Shown: piece after piece, positions 7,911 to 17,018 of the stretch | Layout of the letters: every line of letters starts with the position of its first letter | Position numbering within the stretch: position 1 is the first letter of the stretch | Origin: Legionellaceae bacterium | Lineage (GTDB): Bacteria; Pseudomonadota; Gammaproteobacteria; Legionellales; Legionellaceae | NCBI GenBank assembly: GCA_029210085.1 | Contig: JARGPP010000013.1 | Coordinates: forward strand, 124,001 to 188,000 | DNA: 64,000 bases | Direction of reading: 5' to 3' | The notes under the pieces: model-generated | What the model was told of the DNA's origin: nothing | The model's input: the letters and a program-made list of their open reading frames with translations, nothing else | Databases searched by the model: none | Position numbers and translations under genes: made by a program

Positions 7911-9341
7911 CTACTTTATCATTAATTCACGCACAATCTCTGCATCTGAAAAAGGGTGCCGTTCATGATTTATTTCTTGATAAGTTTCATGGCCTTTTCC
8001 TGCAATTAAAATCATATCCTCTGCATCTGCCAATTGAAGTGCTGCTTGAATCGCTTCTTTTCTATTTTCTATTTGTAAAACACTTGTTTCATCATCAAAC
8101 CCAGCTGCTATATCTTCTAAAATTTGATATGGATTTTCTGTCCGTGGATTATCACTGGTAATGATTATTTTATCTGCGTATTTTTCTGAAACTTTGGCCA
8201 TTAAATTACGTTTATGCTTATCTCTATCTCCTCCGCACCCAAACACAACCCAAAGCTTTGCTTGTTTCAGTTCAGCTAAGGTTTCAAGTGCTTTTTCAAG
8301 TGCATCCGGTGTATGCGCATAATCCACCAATACAACAGGTTCGGCACAGACTTGTTCCATGCGCCCAGGAGATGCCTTAAGCTTTAACATCACTTCTGCT
8401 ATATCAGACAACGCATATCCATCTGCTATCAAACTCGCAATCACCGCTAAACTGTTATAAATATTGAAGCGTCCTAAAGCTTGTACTGAACATTCAAAAT
8501 TACCGATTGGTGTTTTAACATCAAACACACTTCCCGTCATGCCTAGCTGGATATTTTCAGCATACACATCACTGCTATAGCTAAGACCATAAGTGAGTAT
8601 TTTGACACCTTCAGGCACTTCGGCACGCATCACCCCAACATACTCATCATCATGATTTAAAATCACTGACGCTAAGCTTGGGTACGCAAATAAGCGTGCC
8701 TTAGCAGCTGCATAAGCTTCTATTGTTTTATGATAGTCTAAGTGTTCATGGCTCAAATTTGTATAAATTGCCTGAGTAAATAAAACTTCACTCACACGCC
8801 CCTCGCAAAGACCGTGTGATGACACTTCCATCGCGACGTGCTGAACATTAATTTTAAGCCAATCATATAAAAATTTTTGCACACATAACGCATCAGGTGT
8901 TGTATTTTGTAACGGCTTCATTGAATCTAGCAAACCAGCACCTAAAGTACCCATATAAGCTGCTGAATGCCCTAGCAAACCATATGCTTGCGCTAATTGA
9001 TAAGCAATTGTTGTCTTTCCATTTGTACCTGTTACCCCTGAAATATTCAATATGGCTTGAGGCAGCGCATATGCTTCAGCCGCTAATTTTCCTAAGTTTT
9101 TTGCTAAATCGGAGTATGCAATCAATGGCACAGTATGCTCTAAGTTTTTTATAAATCTTTCTGCTACTTCTGGCTCATAAATAATAGCACTTGCGCCTGC
9201 TCTAATTGCATCAGTAATAAAAAGTCGACCATCAGCTGCTTCTCCAGGATAAGCCAAAAATATATCACCTGGCGTTATTTGGCGACTATCGTTTTGAAGG
9301 TTCTTCCATGAGATATGCGCTAAATCTTTTAAGGCTTTCAT
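7911..9341 (-). CDS. murE: UDP-MurNAc-L-Ala-D-Glu:meso-DAP ligase MurE
   Basis: Adds meso-diaminopimelate to the peptidoglycan precursor in the cytoplasm. The ATP-binding GVTGTNGKTT lies about residues 104-113. The central domain carries EVSSHGL and NLSHEHLDYH, and the C-terminal domain has DNPRTENP, the DNPR motif that marks DAP- rather than Lys-specific MurE. Length 476 residues is slightly short of E. coli (495). Its ATG overlaps the ftsI stop. It is the last dcw gene here; murF does not follow. Confidence 0.96.
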   Translation of the reverse strand: MKALKDLAHISWKNLQNDSRQITPGDIFLAYPGEAADGRLFITDAIRAGASAIIYEPEVAERFIKNLEHTVPLIAYSDLAKNLGKLAAEAYALPQAILNISGVTGTNGKTTIAYQLAQAYGLLGHSAAYMGTLGAGLLDSMKPLQNTTPDALCVQKFLYDWLKINVQHVAMEVSSHGLCEGRVSEVLFTQAIYTNLSHEHLDYHKTIEAYAAAKARLFAYPSLASVILNHDDEYVGVMRAEVPEGVKILTYGLSYSSDVYAENIQLGMTGSVFDVKTPIGNFECSVQALGRFNIYNSLAVIASLIADGYALSDIAEVMLKLKASPGRMEQVCAEPVVLVDYAHTPDALEKALETLAELKQAKLWVVFGCGGDRDKHKRNLMAKVSEKYADKIIITSDNPRTENPYQILEDIAAGFDDETSVLQIENRKEAIQAALQLADAEDMILIAGKGHETYQEINHERHPFSDAEIVRELMIK

Positions 9342-11014
9342 GAGGCTCGAGTCTCATTTGATGCATCGGGATCAATATCAAGTAGCCGTAGAGATGCTTC
9401 CATCACTTTAGAAAATAAAGGAGCCGCAACACGCCCACCATAAAAAGAGTTTCTTGTTGGTTCATGTATCACCACCGCAACCACGAGTCGTGGGTGCGAA
9501 ACAGGGGCAACACCGGCAAAGCTCGCAATATAACGCTTATCTTTATATCCATGTTGACCTGCAATCCTTGCAGTCCCTGTTTTACCAGCCACGCGATAGC
9601 CCGGAACTGCCGCTCTCGTTCCCGTACCACCCGGTTTAACAACAGATTCCATCATTAAAAGCACTTGCTTTGCAATTTTGGCACTCACCACTTGTTTCCC
9701 TGAAAACTCTTCATCTGAATGCAATAAGTGAACAGGCATTAAACGCCCATTATTTGCAAAAATAGAGTACATTTCAGCAAGTTGTAATGTCGTAACCGAC
9801 ACACCATAACCAAAACTGAGTGTGGCTAACATAAATGGACCTGTTTCAGAGGCACTCACAATGGTACCGTCGCTTTCACCTGGATATCCGCTAGCAGTAC
9901 GACTGCCAGCACCACAACGTTTCAAAAAGTTAATCAATTGCTCAGGAGGACTTGCAAGCGCCATCTTACTCATACCCACATTACTCGAATGTTGAAGCAC
10001 TCCCCCCACATCTAAAACACCATAATTGCCGACATCACGAATCGCATGACCTTCTAACATCATCCAACTGGGCCGAGTATCAATAATTGTATCGGGCTTA
10101 AATAGTCCACTCTCCAGTGCACTTGCAATACCAAATGGCTTGGTCACTGAGCCTGGTTCAAACATATCTGTTATGGCTCGATTCCGATAAGCCGATATTT
10201 CATATCGATTACGTGCATTAGGATTAAACGATGGATAATTAACCACCGCAAGCACTTCTCCATCTTTTGCATCTAACACAACAATAGAGCCTGATTTTGC
10301 TCCAAACTCTGTCACCGTTTTTTGAAGTTCATGATAAGCAAAAAATTGAATACGTCTATCAATACTCAGCTGCAACCCCTGGCCTGGCCTCGGCTCTTGG
10401 ATAACACCCAGTTCATCAATAATACGGCCCGTTCTATCTTTAACAACACGTCTCTTACCCGGTACACCATTTAGCCAATCATGATAAGCAAGCTCGAGCC
10501 CTTCGATACCATCATCATCTATGTTTGTAAATCCTATTAATTGAGCAAGACTCTCAGCGTCTGGATAATAACGTTTAAATTCTTGTTTGAAATTAACGCC
10601 CGATATATTCAAAGCTTCTATTTTTTGTGCTTGTGTAGGTGTTAAATGTCGTTTCAAATAAACAAAGCCTCGAGTCTCTTCATGATCAACACGCCTAGAA
10701 ATATCACGTACCGGCATTTTTAATATACTCGCTAAAGCTTTAAGCTCTGCAGGTGTTGGATGAAATTTTTTAGGGTTTAACCACAATGATTGCACGGGCG
10801 TGCTCACAGCTACAGCTGCACCTTGTCTATCAAATATCATGCCCCGAAACGCGGGTGTATTCACCACACGAACACTTCTAGCATCTCCCTGACCTTGAAG
10901 AAAACTTCTATCCAAAATCATTAAGGCGACCATGCGCCAAACTAATATCCCCAATATCGCGAGAAAAAACACACCCAACGCTAAAAAGCGTTTTTGGTGA
11001 CTCGCTCCTTTCAT
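9338..11014 (-). CDS. ftsI: Septal peptidoglycan transpeptidase FtsI (PBP3)
   Basis: Divisome D,D-transpeptidase. One N-terminal membrane anchor lies at residues about 11-33, followed by the PBP dimerisation domain and the transpeptidase domain with all three catalytic motifs: S-x-x-K as SVTK (Ser289, Lys292), SSN at 343-345 and KTG at 478-480. Length 558 residues is normal. It overlaps ftsL and murE by 4 bp each (ATGA), so the dcw genes are translationally coupled. Confidence 0.97.
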   Translation of the reverse strand: MKGASHQKRFLALGVFFLAILGILVWRMVALMILDRSFLQGQGDARSVRVVNTPAFRGMIFDRQGAAVAVSTPVQSLWLNPKKFHPTPAELKALASILKMPVRDISRRVDHEETRGFVYLKRHLTPTQAQKIEALNISGVNFKQEFKRYYPDAESLAQLIGFTNIDDDGIEGLELAYHDWLNGVPGKRRVVKDRTGRIIDELGVIQEPRPGQGLQLSIDRRIQFFAYHELQKTVTEFGAKSGSIVVLDAKDGEVLAVVNYPSFNPNARNRYEISAYRNRAITDMFEPGSVTKPFGIASALESGLFKPDTIIDTRPSWMMLEGHAIRDVGNYGVLDVGGVLQHSSNVGMSKMALASPPEQLINFLKRCGAGSRTASGYPGESDGTIVSASETGPFMLATLSFGYGVSVTTLQLAEMYSIFANNGRLMPVHLLHSDEEFSGKQVVSAKIAKQVLLMMESVVKPGGTGTRAAVPGYRVAGKTGTARIAGQHGYKDKRYIASFAGVAPVSHPRLVVAVVIHEPTRNSFYGGRVAAPLFSKVMEASLRLLDIDPDASNETRAS

Positions 11015-11349
11015 TCAGCACGCAAATTAAAGGTTTGCTGATGTGATGGAAAAACCATATGTAATTTTTCTTTAGCAAGCATTTCAACCCGAGCAGGAGT
11101 TGCCAAACTAGCTTGCTCTAGTAACAACTGCCCCCACTGTAGCTGTAAACGGTGCTCTTTTTGAGTAACCACTTGTGTTTGACCACATGCTACCCGATGA
11201 AGGTTAATCACATAAACGACGGAAAGTGCACTCATTAAAACTAAAAAAAGCAACCCTACTTGTAGCAGTAATAATTTCGAGAACTGAACTTTCATCCATT
11301 GCCCTTGAAATAAACTACTCTGCTGAATCACTTTTGCTGCAGTGTTCAT
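11011..11349 (-). CDS. ftsL: Cell division protein FtsL
   Basis: Small bitopic divisome protein that forms the FtsQLB complex. It is recognised mainly by position between rsmH and ftsI and by architecture: short cytoplasmic N-terminus, one membrane helix at about residues 26-49 ([20 protein letters not shown]) and a heptad-like periplasmic helix with repeated Leu/Gln. Length 112 residues fits the family, which is weakly conserved. It overlaps both neighbours by 4 bp. Confidence 0.9.
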   Translation of the reverse strand: MNTAAKVIQQSSLFQGQWMKVQFSKLLLLQVGLLFLVLMSALSVVYVINLHRVACGQTQVVTQKEHRLQLQWGQLLLEQASLATPARVEMLAKEKLHMVFPSHQQTFNLRAE

Positions 11350-12278
11350 GGTGTTTTCTCTCCTATCCTAAGAACTGCACTTCGTGAACGAATATTTTCA
11401 TCTTTTTCTGCATCAGTCGGCTTAATTGCCTTACTCACACGCTTAAAATGTGTTTTGGTGTGTGTATTCATTACCGGTAGTTGGCGTGGTAATTGAATGC
11501 CTTCTTCTTCTGACTTCATAAAGCGTTTTACAATTCTATCTTCAAGCGAATGAAAGCTAATGACGGCTAAGCGTCCATTTGGCGCTAGAACTTGCACACA
11601 TTGCTTAAGACCCTGAGATAAGTCATCAAGCTCTTGATTGATATAAATACGAATCGCTTGAAAAACACGGGTTGCAGGATGCTTATGTTTTTCCCATGCA
11701 GGATGCGCCTCTTTAACCAACTCAGCCAGCTCTGTAGTTGTCGTAATCGGGCCTAGCTCTGTTCGTTTGCGGATAATTGCTCGCGCAATACGTCGTGCAA
11801 ACCGTTCTTCACCATATGTTTTAAATACTTCAGCCAATTCCGCTTCACTGCTGCGATTTACAAAAACTTCAGCCGTTAACGGTTGCTCTGTATTCATTCG
11901 CATATCCAACGGACCTGTCTGCATAAAACTAAATCCACGCTCAGCTTCATCTAACTGAGGTGAAGAAACACCCAAATCTAACAAAATACCTGATACTTGC
12001 CCATGAATTCCCACATCACGTGAAACTTTTTCAATATTTGCAAATGTATTCTGAATAGGTAAAACACGCTGGTCTTGAGCAAAAAGCTGTTTTGCATGTG
12101 CAATCGCTTCTGCATCTTTATCTAATACAATTAATCGACCAAGTGGTCCAAGCGCCTCCACAATAACCTGTGAATGCCCGCCTCGCCCAAATGTACCATC
12201 CACATAAATACCATTCGGTACAAGCTTTAAAGCTTCAATTGCTTCTTCGAGCAAAACCGGCTGATGTGTGCCTATCAT
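11346..12278 (-). CDS. rsmH: 16S rRNA m4C1402 methyltransferase RsmH (MraW)
   Basis: S-adenosylmethionine-dependent N4-methylation of C1402 in the 16S rRNA decoding centre. It has the N-terminal [13 protein letters not shown], the SAM-binding [10 protein letters not shown] and the C-terminal [14 protein letters not shown] signatures. Length 310 residues is typical. It starts 12 bp after mraZ and overlaps ftsL by 4 bp. Confidence 0.97.
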   Translation of the reverse strand: MIGTHQPVLLEEAIEALKLVPNGIYVDGTFGRGGHSQVIVEALGPLGRLIVLDKDAEAIAHAKQLFAQDQRVLPIQNTFANIEKVSRDVGIHGQVSGILLDLGVSSPQLDEAERGFSFMQTGPLDMRMNTEQPLTAEVFVNRSSEAELAEVFKTYGEERFARRIARAIIRKRTELGPITTTTELAELVKEAHPAWEKHKHPATRVFQAIRIYINQELDDLSQGLKQCVQVLAPNGRLAVISFHSLEDRIVKRFMKSEEEGIQLPRQLPVMNTHTKTHFKRVSKAIKPTDAEKDENIRSRSAVLRIGEKTP

Positions 12279-12290
12279 ATGAAGACTCCA

Positions 12291-12734
12291 TCACAAAAAA
12301 AATGTTTTCATTTCATCAGGCAACCCATCACCTGATGATTCCTCTTTAAGCCACTCAGCACGCTTCGCCTGCCAAGTCACTTCATCCCAAATTTCAAATT
12401 TATTACCTTGCCCAATTAAAACCATACGCTTTTCAAGTGCAGCATAATCTCTTAAAAGTGGTGGAAGTAATACGCGCCCATTACCATCCAAGGTTACATC
12501 GGTTGCATGCCCAATCAGTAAACGCTGAATACGCCTTGCGGCCACATTGAAACTGGGCAAACGCTGCAAGCCACTTTCGATGGTTTGCCACTCTGTAACC
12601 GGATAAAGCAACAAACAGGCTTCCTCGGTATCAATCGTGACAACAACATCTTCCCCTAATCCCTCACGATATCGAGCAGGAATAGCGAATCGGCCTTTGC
12701 TGTCTAGATTAATAGCGTTTATTCCACGAAACAT
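12291..12734 (-). CDS. mraZ: Transcriptional regulator MraZ
   Basis: AbrB-fold DNA-binding protein that represses the dcw operon it heads. Two MraZ repeats are visible, each with the D-x-K/N-GR-x3-P core: DSKGRFAIP near the N-terminus and DGNGRVLLP in the second half. I start it at the ATG at 12734 (MFRGINAINLD), the family start. An in-frame upstream ATG at 12770 would add 12 residues and run over the putative operator boxes. Length 147 residues is normal. Confidence 0.94.
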   Translation of the reverse strand: MFRGINAINLDSKGRFAIPARYREGLGEDVVVTIDTEEACLLLYPVTEWQTIESGLQRLPSFNVAARRIQRLLIGHATDVTLDGNGRVLLPPLLRDYAALEKRMVLIGQGNKFEIWDEVTWQAKRAEWLKEESSGDGLPDEMKTFFL

Positions 12735-12756
12735 GATTGTCTTATTGTGAGACGCC

Positions 12757-12791
12757 CCACAATCCTCCACTTTTTCGTTAGTTTAAACCAC
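12757..12791 (-). promoter_or_regulatory. Candidate MraZ operator boxes
   Basis: Reading toward mraZ, three GTGG cores occur at 12788-12791, 12767-12770 and 12757-12760, spaced 21 and 10 bp, so all lie on one face of the helix. MraZ of other bacteria binds TGGG-type direct repeats with about 10-bp periodicity just before its own gene. The match is by spacing and partial core sequence only. Confidence 0.4.
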
Positions 12792-12799
12792 TTTCTAAC

Positions 12800-12827
12800 A
12801 CTATAGAACAGATCAGTGAAAACTCAA
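12800..12827 (-). promoter_or_regulatory. Candidate sigma-70 promoter of the dcw operon
   Basis: On the minus strand TTGAGT (-35, 4/6) is followed after 16 bp by TATAGT (-10, 5/6), immediately upstream of the candidate MraZ boxes and about 65 bp before the mraZ ATG. Confidence 0.5.
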
Positions 12828-12955
12828 ACCCAAAAGAATGGATTTCACGCATGCTTTCTAAAAAAGCGGCATTTTAAGGCAAAAATAAGAACGATTCCAA
12901 TACATTTGGCATATGCGAGGTAAGTGTGATTTGATTTAATTTGACTTGATATATT

Positions 12956-14200
12956 TTAAAAAGAAAAAGCAGGCTTTTGAGTCTTCTCTACAGGCAATTG
13001 GTTATATGCAAAAAAACCTAAACTAAAAACACAAACACCGCCAAATGCAAGGCTGGATATCGGGAGTAAAAGTCCCAACAAAAACATAGCTCCTCCAGCA
13101 AGCATCGCTAAATAACTGCAACATTTGAAAAGAAAAATCCAATCAAACTCATCTCCATTTTTCTCACTTACCTTAGCAGCCCTTTTGGATAACTGGCTTT
13201 CTGCTTGGATATTTACTTTTCTTCTCTTTTTTTTCAGTGAGTTTTTCTCTCGAATTGAATGCTCATCTAAATCAGCATTAAAGTCTAATTCTAAATCCAA
13301 ACTTTGAGCGTAGCGTGCTGCGCATATAGATCTCGACATATTTCGAAGGACATCATTTTTATTGCCATCTTGCTCTAAAACATCAATAAAACTTTGATGA
13401 TAACCTGTTTCCAACACTCCAAATTTTTTCATCATTTGATGACTGTAAGCACACGTAAAATCACCGCAAGCGTATAGATCTCTTTGAGGATGTGCGGGCC
13501 CAGAAAAATGAACCACTATATCTTCTGATTTAATCCCTGCTGAACAAAAAAAGTCTTTCGCATAACGCTCTAGACATTTGCCTCCGGACGGACCAAATGG
13601 ATCAAATATATCAAGCTGATACTTTTCATCAGGGCCAAGTGGTTTACTCAAATAGAGTCCTCTCCAGTGACCCGGACCAACAGCAAGCATAATATGTTGA
13701 ATTGTTTTATTTTGAAGTGCGGTTCTAACACCCTCCCGCACAGCCTCAAATGATTCGCTTGTATCTCTTTTAAGCTGCGCAAGAACCTCAACATGCTGCG
13801 TTGATTCAGGCATTAAAGCCATCATATCATGATCTTCTAATTGTTCTCTTTTAGAACGTTCATGGATATATTTTCTAGAAAAACCACTATTGTTTTGATG
13901 TGTTAAATGATTCTGCTCTGTATCCTTTTGACTTAACACCTCTAGTTCATTAAATATCTGAAGAGATAAAGCTTCTATATTTATTTCTGAATTGGCTTCA
14001 GCATTAGCATATAAGTTGAGCTGTCGAAATAACTCTGTCGTAACTGAAACGCTTTGTGCATCAAGGGGCACGTCATTTGAAGCCGCGACCTTATTTACCG
14101 CCTCTAATAAATTTTGATAATGCACATTCCTCAGTTTTTCAGGGTATTTATCCCTTAATGCCTCAAAGCTCCTTGTTGTGATTTTTTCACTTAACGCCAT
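12956..14200 (-). CDS. Putative CE-clan cysteine protease (Ulp1/deubiquitinase-like) effector with C-terminal membrane hairpin
   Basis: No named homologue recognised, but the order of residues fits CE-clan peptidases (Ulp1, SseL/ElaD, ChlaDub types): His178 in GPGHWRGLYL, Asp200 in LDIFDPFGP, Gln239 in HPQRDLY and Cys245 in YACGDFTCAY. These suggest a His-Asp-Gln-Cys site, which in bacteria usually marks secreted proteins that cleave ubiquitin or ubiquitin-like conjugates. The N-terminal 140 residues are helical. A basic run (KKKRRK, 323-328) precedes two hydrophobic segments at about 356-400. There is no N-terminal signal peptide, consistent with type IV export. A PmrA-type box lies 94 bp upstream. 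YopJ-like acetyltransferase activity is an alternative, as the folds are related. Confidence 0.7.
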   Translation of the reverse strand: MALSEKITTRSFEALRDKYPEKLRNVHYQNLLEAVNKVAASNDVPLDAQSVSVTTELFRQLNLYANAEANSEINIEALSLQIFNELEVLSQKDTEQNHLTHQNNSGFSRKYIHERSKREQLEDHDMMALMPESTQHVEVLAQLKRDTSESFEAVREGVRTALQNKTIQHIMLAVGPGHWRGLYLSKPLGPDEKYQLDIFDPFGPSGGKCLERYAKDFFCSAGIKSEDIVVHFSGPAHPQRDLYACGDFTCAYSHQMMKKFGVLETGYHQSFIDVLEQDGNKNDVLRNMSRSICAARYAQSLDLELDFNADLDEHSIREKNSLKKKRRKVNIQAESQLSKRAAKVSEKNGDEFDWIFLFKCCSYLAMLAGGAMFLLGLLLPISSLAFGGVCVFSLGFFAYNQLPVEKTQKPAFSF

Positions 14201-14280
14201 AACAAGCCTCTATTCATAAAAACCAAAGCACAAACTCAAACAGTATCATTTTCCAAACAACGCATTATTCCATTAAAATC

Positions 14281-14286
14281 ATCATA
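14281..14286 (-). promoter_or_regulatory. Candidate -10 element of the CE-protease gene
   Basis: TATGAT on the minus strand begins 7 nt after the PmrA-type tandem repeat, the distance expected when a bound response regulator replaces the -35 element. Confidence 0.45.
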
Positions 14287-14293
14287 CATCACT

Positions 14294-14313
14294 TATATTA
14301 ACAATATATTAAC
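14294..14313 (-). promoter_or_regulatory. Candidate PmrA box (tandem TTAATAT repeat)
   Basis: The minus strand reads gTTAATATA, TT, gTTAATATA: a perfect 9-bp direct repeat with an 11-bp period. The published PmrA element of Legionella pneumophila and Coxiella burnetii, which controls dot/icm and effector genes, is a tandem cTTAATatT with a 2-nt gap. Core bases and spacing agree in both halves. It lies 94 bp before the ATG of the candidate CE-clan effector. AT-rich chance similarity cannot be excluded. Confidence 0.6.
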
Positions 14314-14426
14314 AATAAAAGAACAGTAAGGCTTAAAAAAACACTGGTTTTTGATGGTTAATTTATTTGTTTTATCTTCAACAATCTCCTACAATACAAG
14401 CTGTATTAAAATAAACCTAAGATTCC

Positions 14427-15506
14427 ATGCATTATTTAGAAAATTTTTTCGGTACCCACTTGTGGACTCTACATGTTGCCGCTGCCTTCATGTGCACGCT
14501 CTTGGCTCACTTTATTTCTTCGAAAATCACTCAAAGACTTGCAATCAAGGCAACACAAAAAAAAGTTATATATGCCGAAGCTTTTCTGCGCGCTATTCAT
14601 AAACCGCTTGCACTCGGCATTTGGCTCATTGGCCTATCAATTGCATGCATGCTCAGCTTTCCAGGAAAGCATGATGCATGGCTATTCACTTACATTACCC
14701 CCATAAAAAACGCAGGTATTATTTTTTCACTCACCTGGGCTGCTGTACGCTTTATTCGAAAAGTAGAAACGCTCACTGTTCAGAACCGTGCTAAACGAAC
14801 CAAGAAAGGCAAAGAAGTCGATGAAACCATGGTGCATGCGCTTGCCCTGCTAATGACCATTGCAGTGATAGTAATAGGCGGCATGAGCATTATGCAGCTA
14901 TTCGGCCTACCTATTTCTGGCTTACTTGCTTTTGGAGGTATTGGTGGCGCTGGAATTGCATTTGCATCTAAAGACTTACTTGCTAATTTTTTTGGTGGCC
15001 TTGTTGTGTATATGGACAAGCCTTTTAAAGTAGGGCACTTTATTCGTTCTCCTGATAAAAATATCGAAGGCACAGTTGAACACATTGGTTGGCGAGTGAC
15101 GCGTATCCGCACTTTCGATAAACGAGCACTTTATGTTCCTAATAGCTTTTTCTTGACCATTAGCGTTGAGAATGGCTCTCGTATGCTCAACAGACGCATT
15201 AAAACACTCGTAGGTGTGCGTTACGAAGACGCATCAAAAATTGATGCCATTACAGGAGACATCCAACAGATGCTGACTAATCATCCCGGTATCGACACAA
15301 AACAAAGCATTCTTGTTTGCTTAACTGAATTTGGAGCCTCATCTCTCGATATTTTAGTTGATACTTTTACCAAAACAATCAAACGCGCAGAATATCAAGC
15401 GGTTCGCCATGATGTTTTAATGAAGATATTGAGCATTATTGAATCACATCAAGCTGAATGTGCTTTTCCAACACAAACGCTCTTTTTGAACTCAGAAAGC
15501 ACTTAA
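14427..15506 (+). CDS. MscS-family mechanosensitive channel
   Basis: Inner-membrane channel that releases solutes on osmotic downshift. Four to five hydrophobic helices precede the MscS core. The pore-lining Gly/Ala-rich helix and hinge are seen in LLAFGGIGGAGIAFASKDLLANFFGG at about residues 168-193, followed by the beta domain (VGHFIRSP, VPNSFFL). Length 359 residues and topology resemble E. coli YnaI rather than the shorter MscS. It ends 10 bp before a DMT transporter. Confidence 0.9.
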   Translation: MHYLENFFGTHLWTLHVAAAFMCTLLAHFISSKITQRLAIKATQKKVIYAEAFLRAIHKPLALGIWLIGLSIACMLSFPGKHDAWLFTYITPIKNAGIIFSLTWAAVRFIRKVETLTVQNRAKRTKKGKEVDETMVHALALLMTIAVIVIGGMSIMQLFGLPISGLLAFGGIGGAGIAFASKDLLANFFGGLVVYMDKPFKVGHFIRSPDKNIEGTVEHIGWRVTRIRTFDKRALYVPNSFFLTISVENGSRMLNRRIKTLVGVRYEDASKIDAITGDIQQMLTNHPGIDTKQSILVCLTEFGASSLDILVDTFTKTIKRAEYQAVRHDVLMKILSIIESHQAECAFPTQTLFLNSEST

Positions 15507-15516
15507 GGCAATACGC

Positions 15517-16437
15517 ATGTCCATCACATTAACAACGTCCAAGTCCAGCTCAGAAATACCCAAAGGTCTTTTTTTCCTTGTGCTTGCTCAAATCATGTCT
15601 GCCATTAACATCGTCCTTGCAAAGTTTTTACTCGAGTCAATTCCTGTTATTTTTATGCTCACCACTCGATTTGTTCTAGCAACTTGTATGCTCCTTCCTT
15701 TGCACTATCTCACGACAAACAAAAAAATACCTATCAAACAACATCTTTCATCACTTCACCTTAAAGATTGGATTTTTCTTGTGCTTCAAGCACTTTGTGG
15801 TGGCGCCTTATTTAACTTTTTCATTTTCTTAGGTTTAAAATATACAGATGCTAATTTAGCTGGAATTATTACAAGCGCGCTCCCTGCCATTATTGCGATT
15901 ATGGCTTGGTTTATTTTAGGCGTTAAAATCACGCGAAAAAAAATGCTTTGTGTTGCTTCAGCATGCGCAGGACTTGTCGTCATTGCATGGGGAAAACAAG
16001 CCGTACCGGGCATGCCTCATTCATTTCTAGGAGATTTTTTAATTTTTTTCGCATTATTCCCTGAGGCTATGTATTATATTTTATGTAAAATTTATCCTAA
16101 TAACTTACCTGTTTTTTTAGTATCTGCGCTGATTAATGCCATTAATGGAATACTCACCCTTCTCGCCTTTGCCTTCATGCCCTTTAATCCATCTCACATT
16201 TCACTCTTTAATTGGTTGATTCTGATTATTAGTGCACTCAGCTCCGGACTTTTTTACGCTTTTTTCTTTATTGGTAGTCAGCGTGTGGATAGTATTATGG
16301 CTTCTATTACAACAGCGGTAATGCCCATCGCAACGGTTATTTTTGCATGGATAATTCTAGGTGAAAATTTAACTTTAATTGAATGTGCAGGCATGGGGCT
16401 TGTTATTTTTTCAATTATTGTTTACGCAAGGCGTTAA
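15517..16437 (+). CDS. DMT-superfamily (EamA) transporter
   Basis: Ten hydrophobic helices in two homologous halves, the 5+5 layout of EamA drug/metabolite transporters. The first half opens with GLFFLVLAQIMSAINIVLAK and includes FLGLKYTDANLAGII; the second ends with AWIILGENLTLIECAGMGLV, the usual closing signature. Substrate cannot be told from sequence; amino acids, purines or other small metabolites are possible. Probably cotranscribed with the MscS gene. Confidence 0.88.
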   Translation: MSITLTTSKSSSEIPKGLFFLVLAQIMSAINIVLAKFLLESIPVIFMLTTRFVLATCMLLPLHYLTTNKKIPIKQHLSSLHLKDWIFLVLQALCGGALFNFFIFLGLKYTDANLAGIITSALPAIIAIMAWFILGVKITRKKMLCVASACAGLVVIAWGKQAVPGMPHSFLGDFLIFFALFPEAMYYILCKIYPNNLPVFLVSALINAINGILTLLAFAFMPFNPSHISLFNWLILIISALSSGLFYAFFFIGSQRVDSIMASITTAVMPIATVIFAWIILGENLTLIECAGMGLVIFSIIVYARR

Positions 16438-16457
16438 TCTTACGTAAACAATACGTC

Positions 16458-16982
16458 CTATCCTGCAGTTAATACAACATCAAGATCAACATGAATGTTA
16501 TTTTTTGCAGCTCGAGCTTCAGGGCTACATGGTCCACCAAAAAACAGGTCTAAATACGCTTTTTTAACAGGATCAACGCCTTTTACAAGCATTGCAAGGG
16601 GAACAAGAGGTGCAATAATCACACCGACAAGCGCTAAAATAGAGACTCTAATATACTCAGCGATTGTTGGCTTCCCTTGCTTTCTATAAGCCTCAACACA
16701 TATCGTTTCCGCATCAGAAAATGCTTTTTTTAATTGATTAATATCTTGTTCTTTTCTCTCTGATTTATCAAAGAAAACATCTATCGCATCATGTAATGCA
16801 ATCTCAAGCGCACATAATGGCGGATAAGCAGCTAATGCTTTTTTCTGAGCCTCTTCACCTTTAGCAGCATCCAATGCCTCACGAGCCTTACTCGCAAGCT
16901 CACCATAATTATCAATGCCCATCGCTCGAAATGACTTAATAATCATTTGATCAACAGCATCTAGCGCATCATCTTTTATCAT
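16458..16982 (-). CDS. Small helical protein with one membrane segment, function unknown
   Basis: Not recognised. 174 residues: an amphipathic helical region with many Ala, Asp and Lys residues, then a membrane stretch at about 112-132 (ILALVGVIIAPLVPLAMLVKG), then a short polar tail. The pattern of a soluble helical bundle followed by one hydrophobic hairpin near the C-terminus is common among Legionella and Coxiella hypothetical proteins and effectors; that likeness is by architecture only. It follows another hairpin protein 36 bp downstream in the same orientation, so the two are probably cotranscribed. Confidence 0.7.
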   Translation of the reverse strand: MIKDDALDAVDQMIIKSFRAMGIDNYGELASKAREALDAAKGEEAQKKALAAYPPLCALEIALHDAIDVFFDKSERKEQDINQLKKAFSDAETICVEAYRKQGKPTIAEYIRVSILALVGVIIAPLVPLAMLVKGVDPVKKAYLDLFFGGPCSPEARAAKNNIHVDLDVVLTAG

Positions 16983-17018
16983 AAAAAACTCTCGTCATTC
17001 AATAAGGGTCTGTATTTG

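Noticed and set aside
14780-15112. Minus-strand frame inside the MscS gene
   Set aside because: It is antisense to a recognised membrane channel, with Pro/Ser-rich composition typical of reverse-strand artefacts.
16423-16451. Inverted repeat GTTTACG...CGTAAAC after the DMT transporter gene
   Set aside because: Eight-bp stem with a 13-nt loop and no T-run; too weak to call a terminator.
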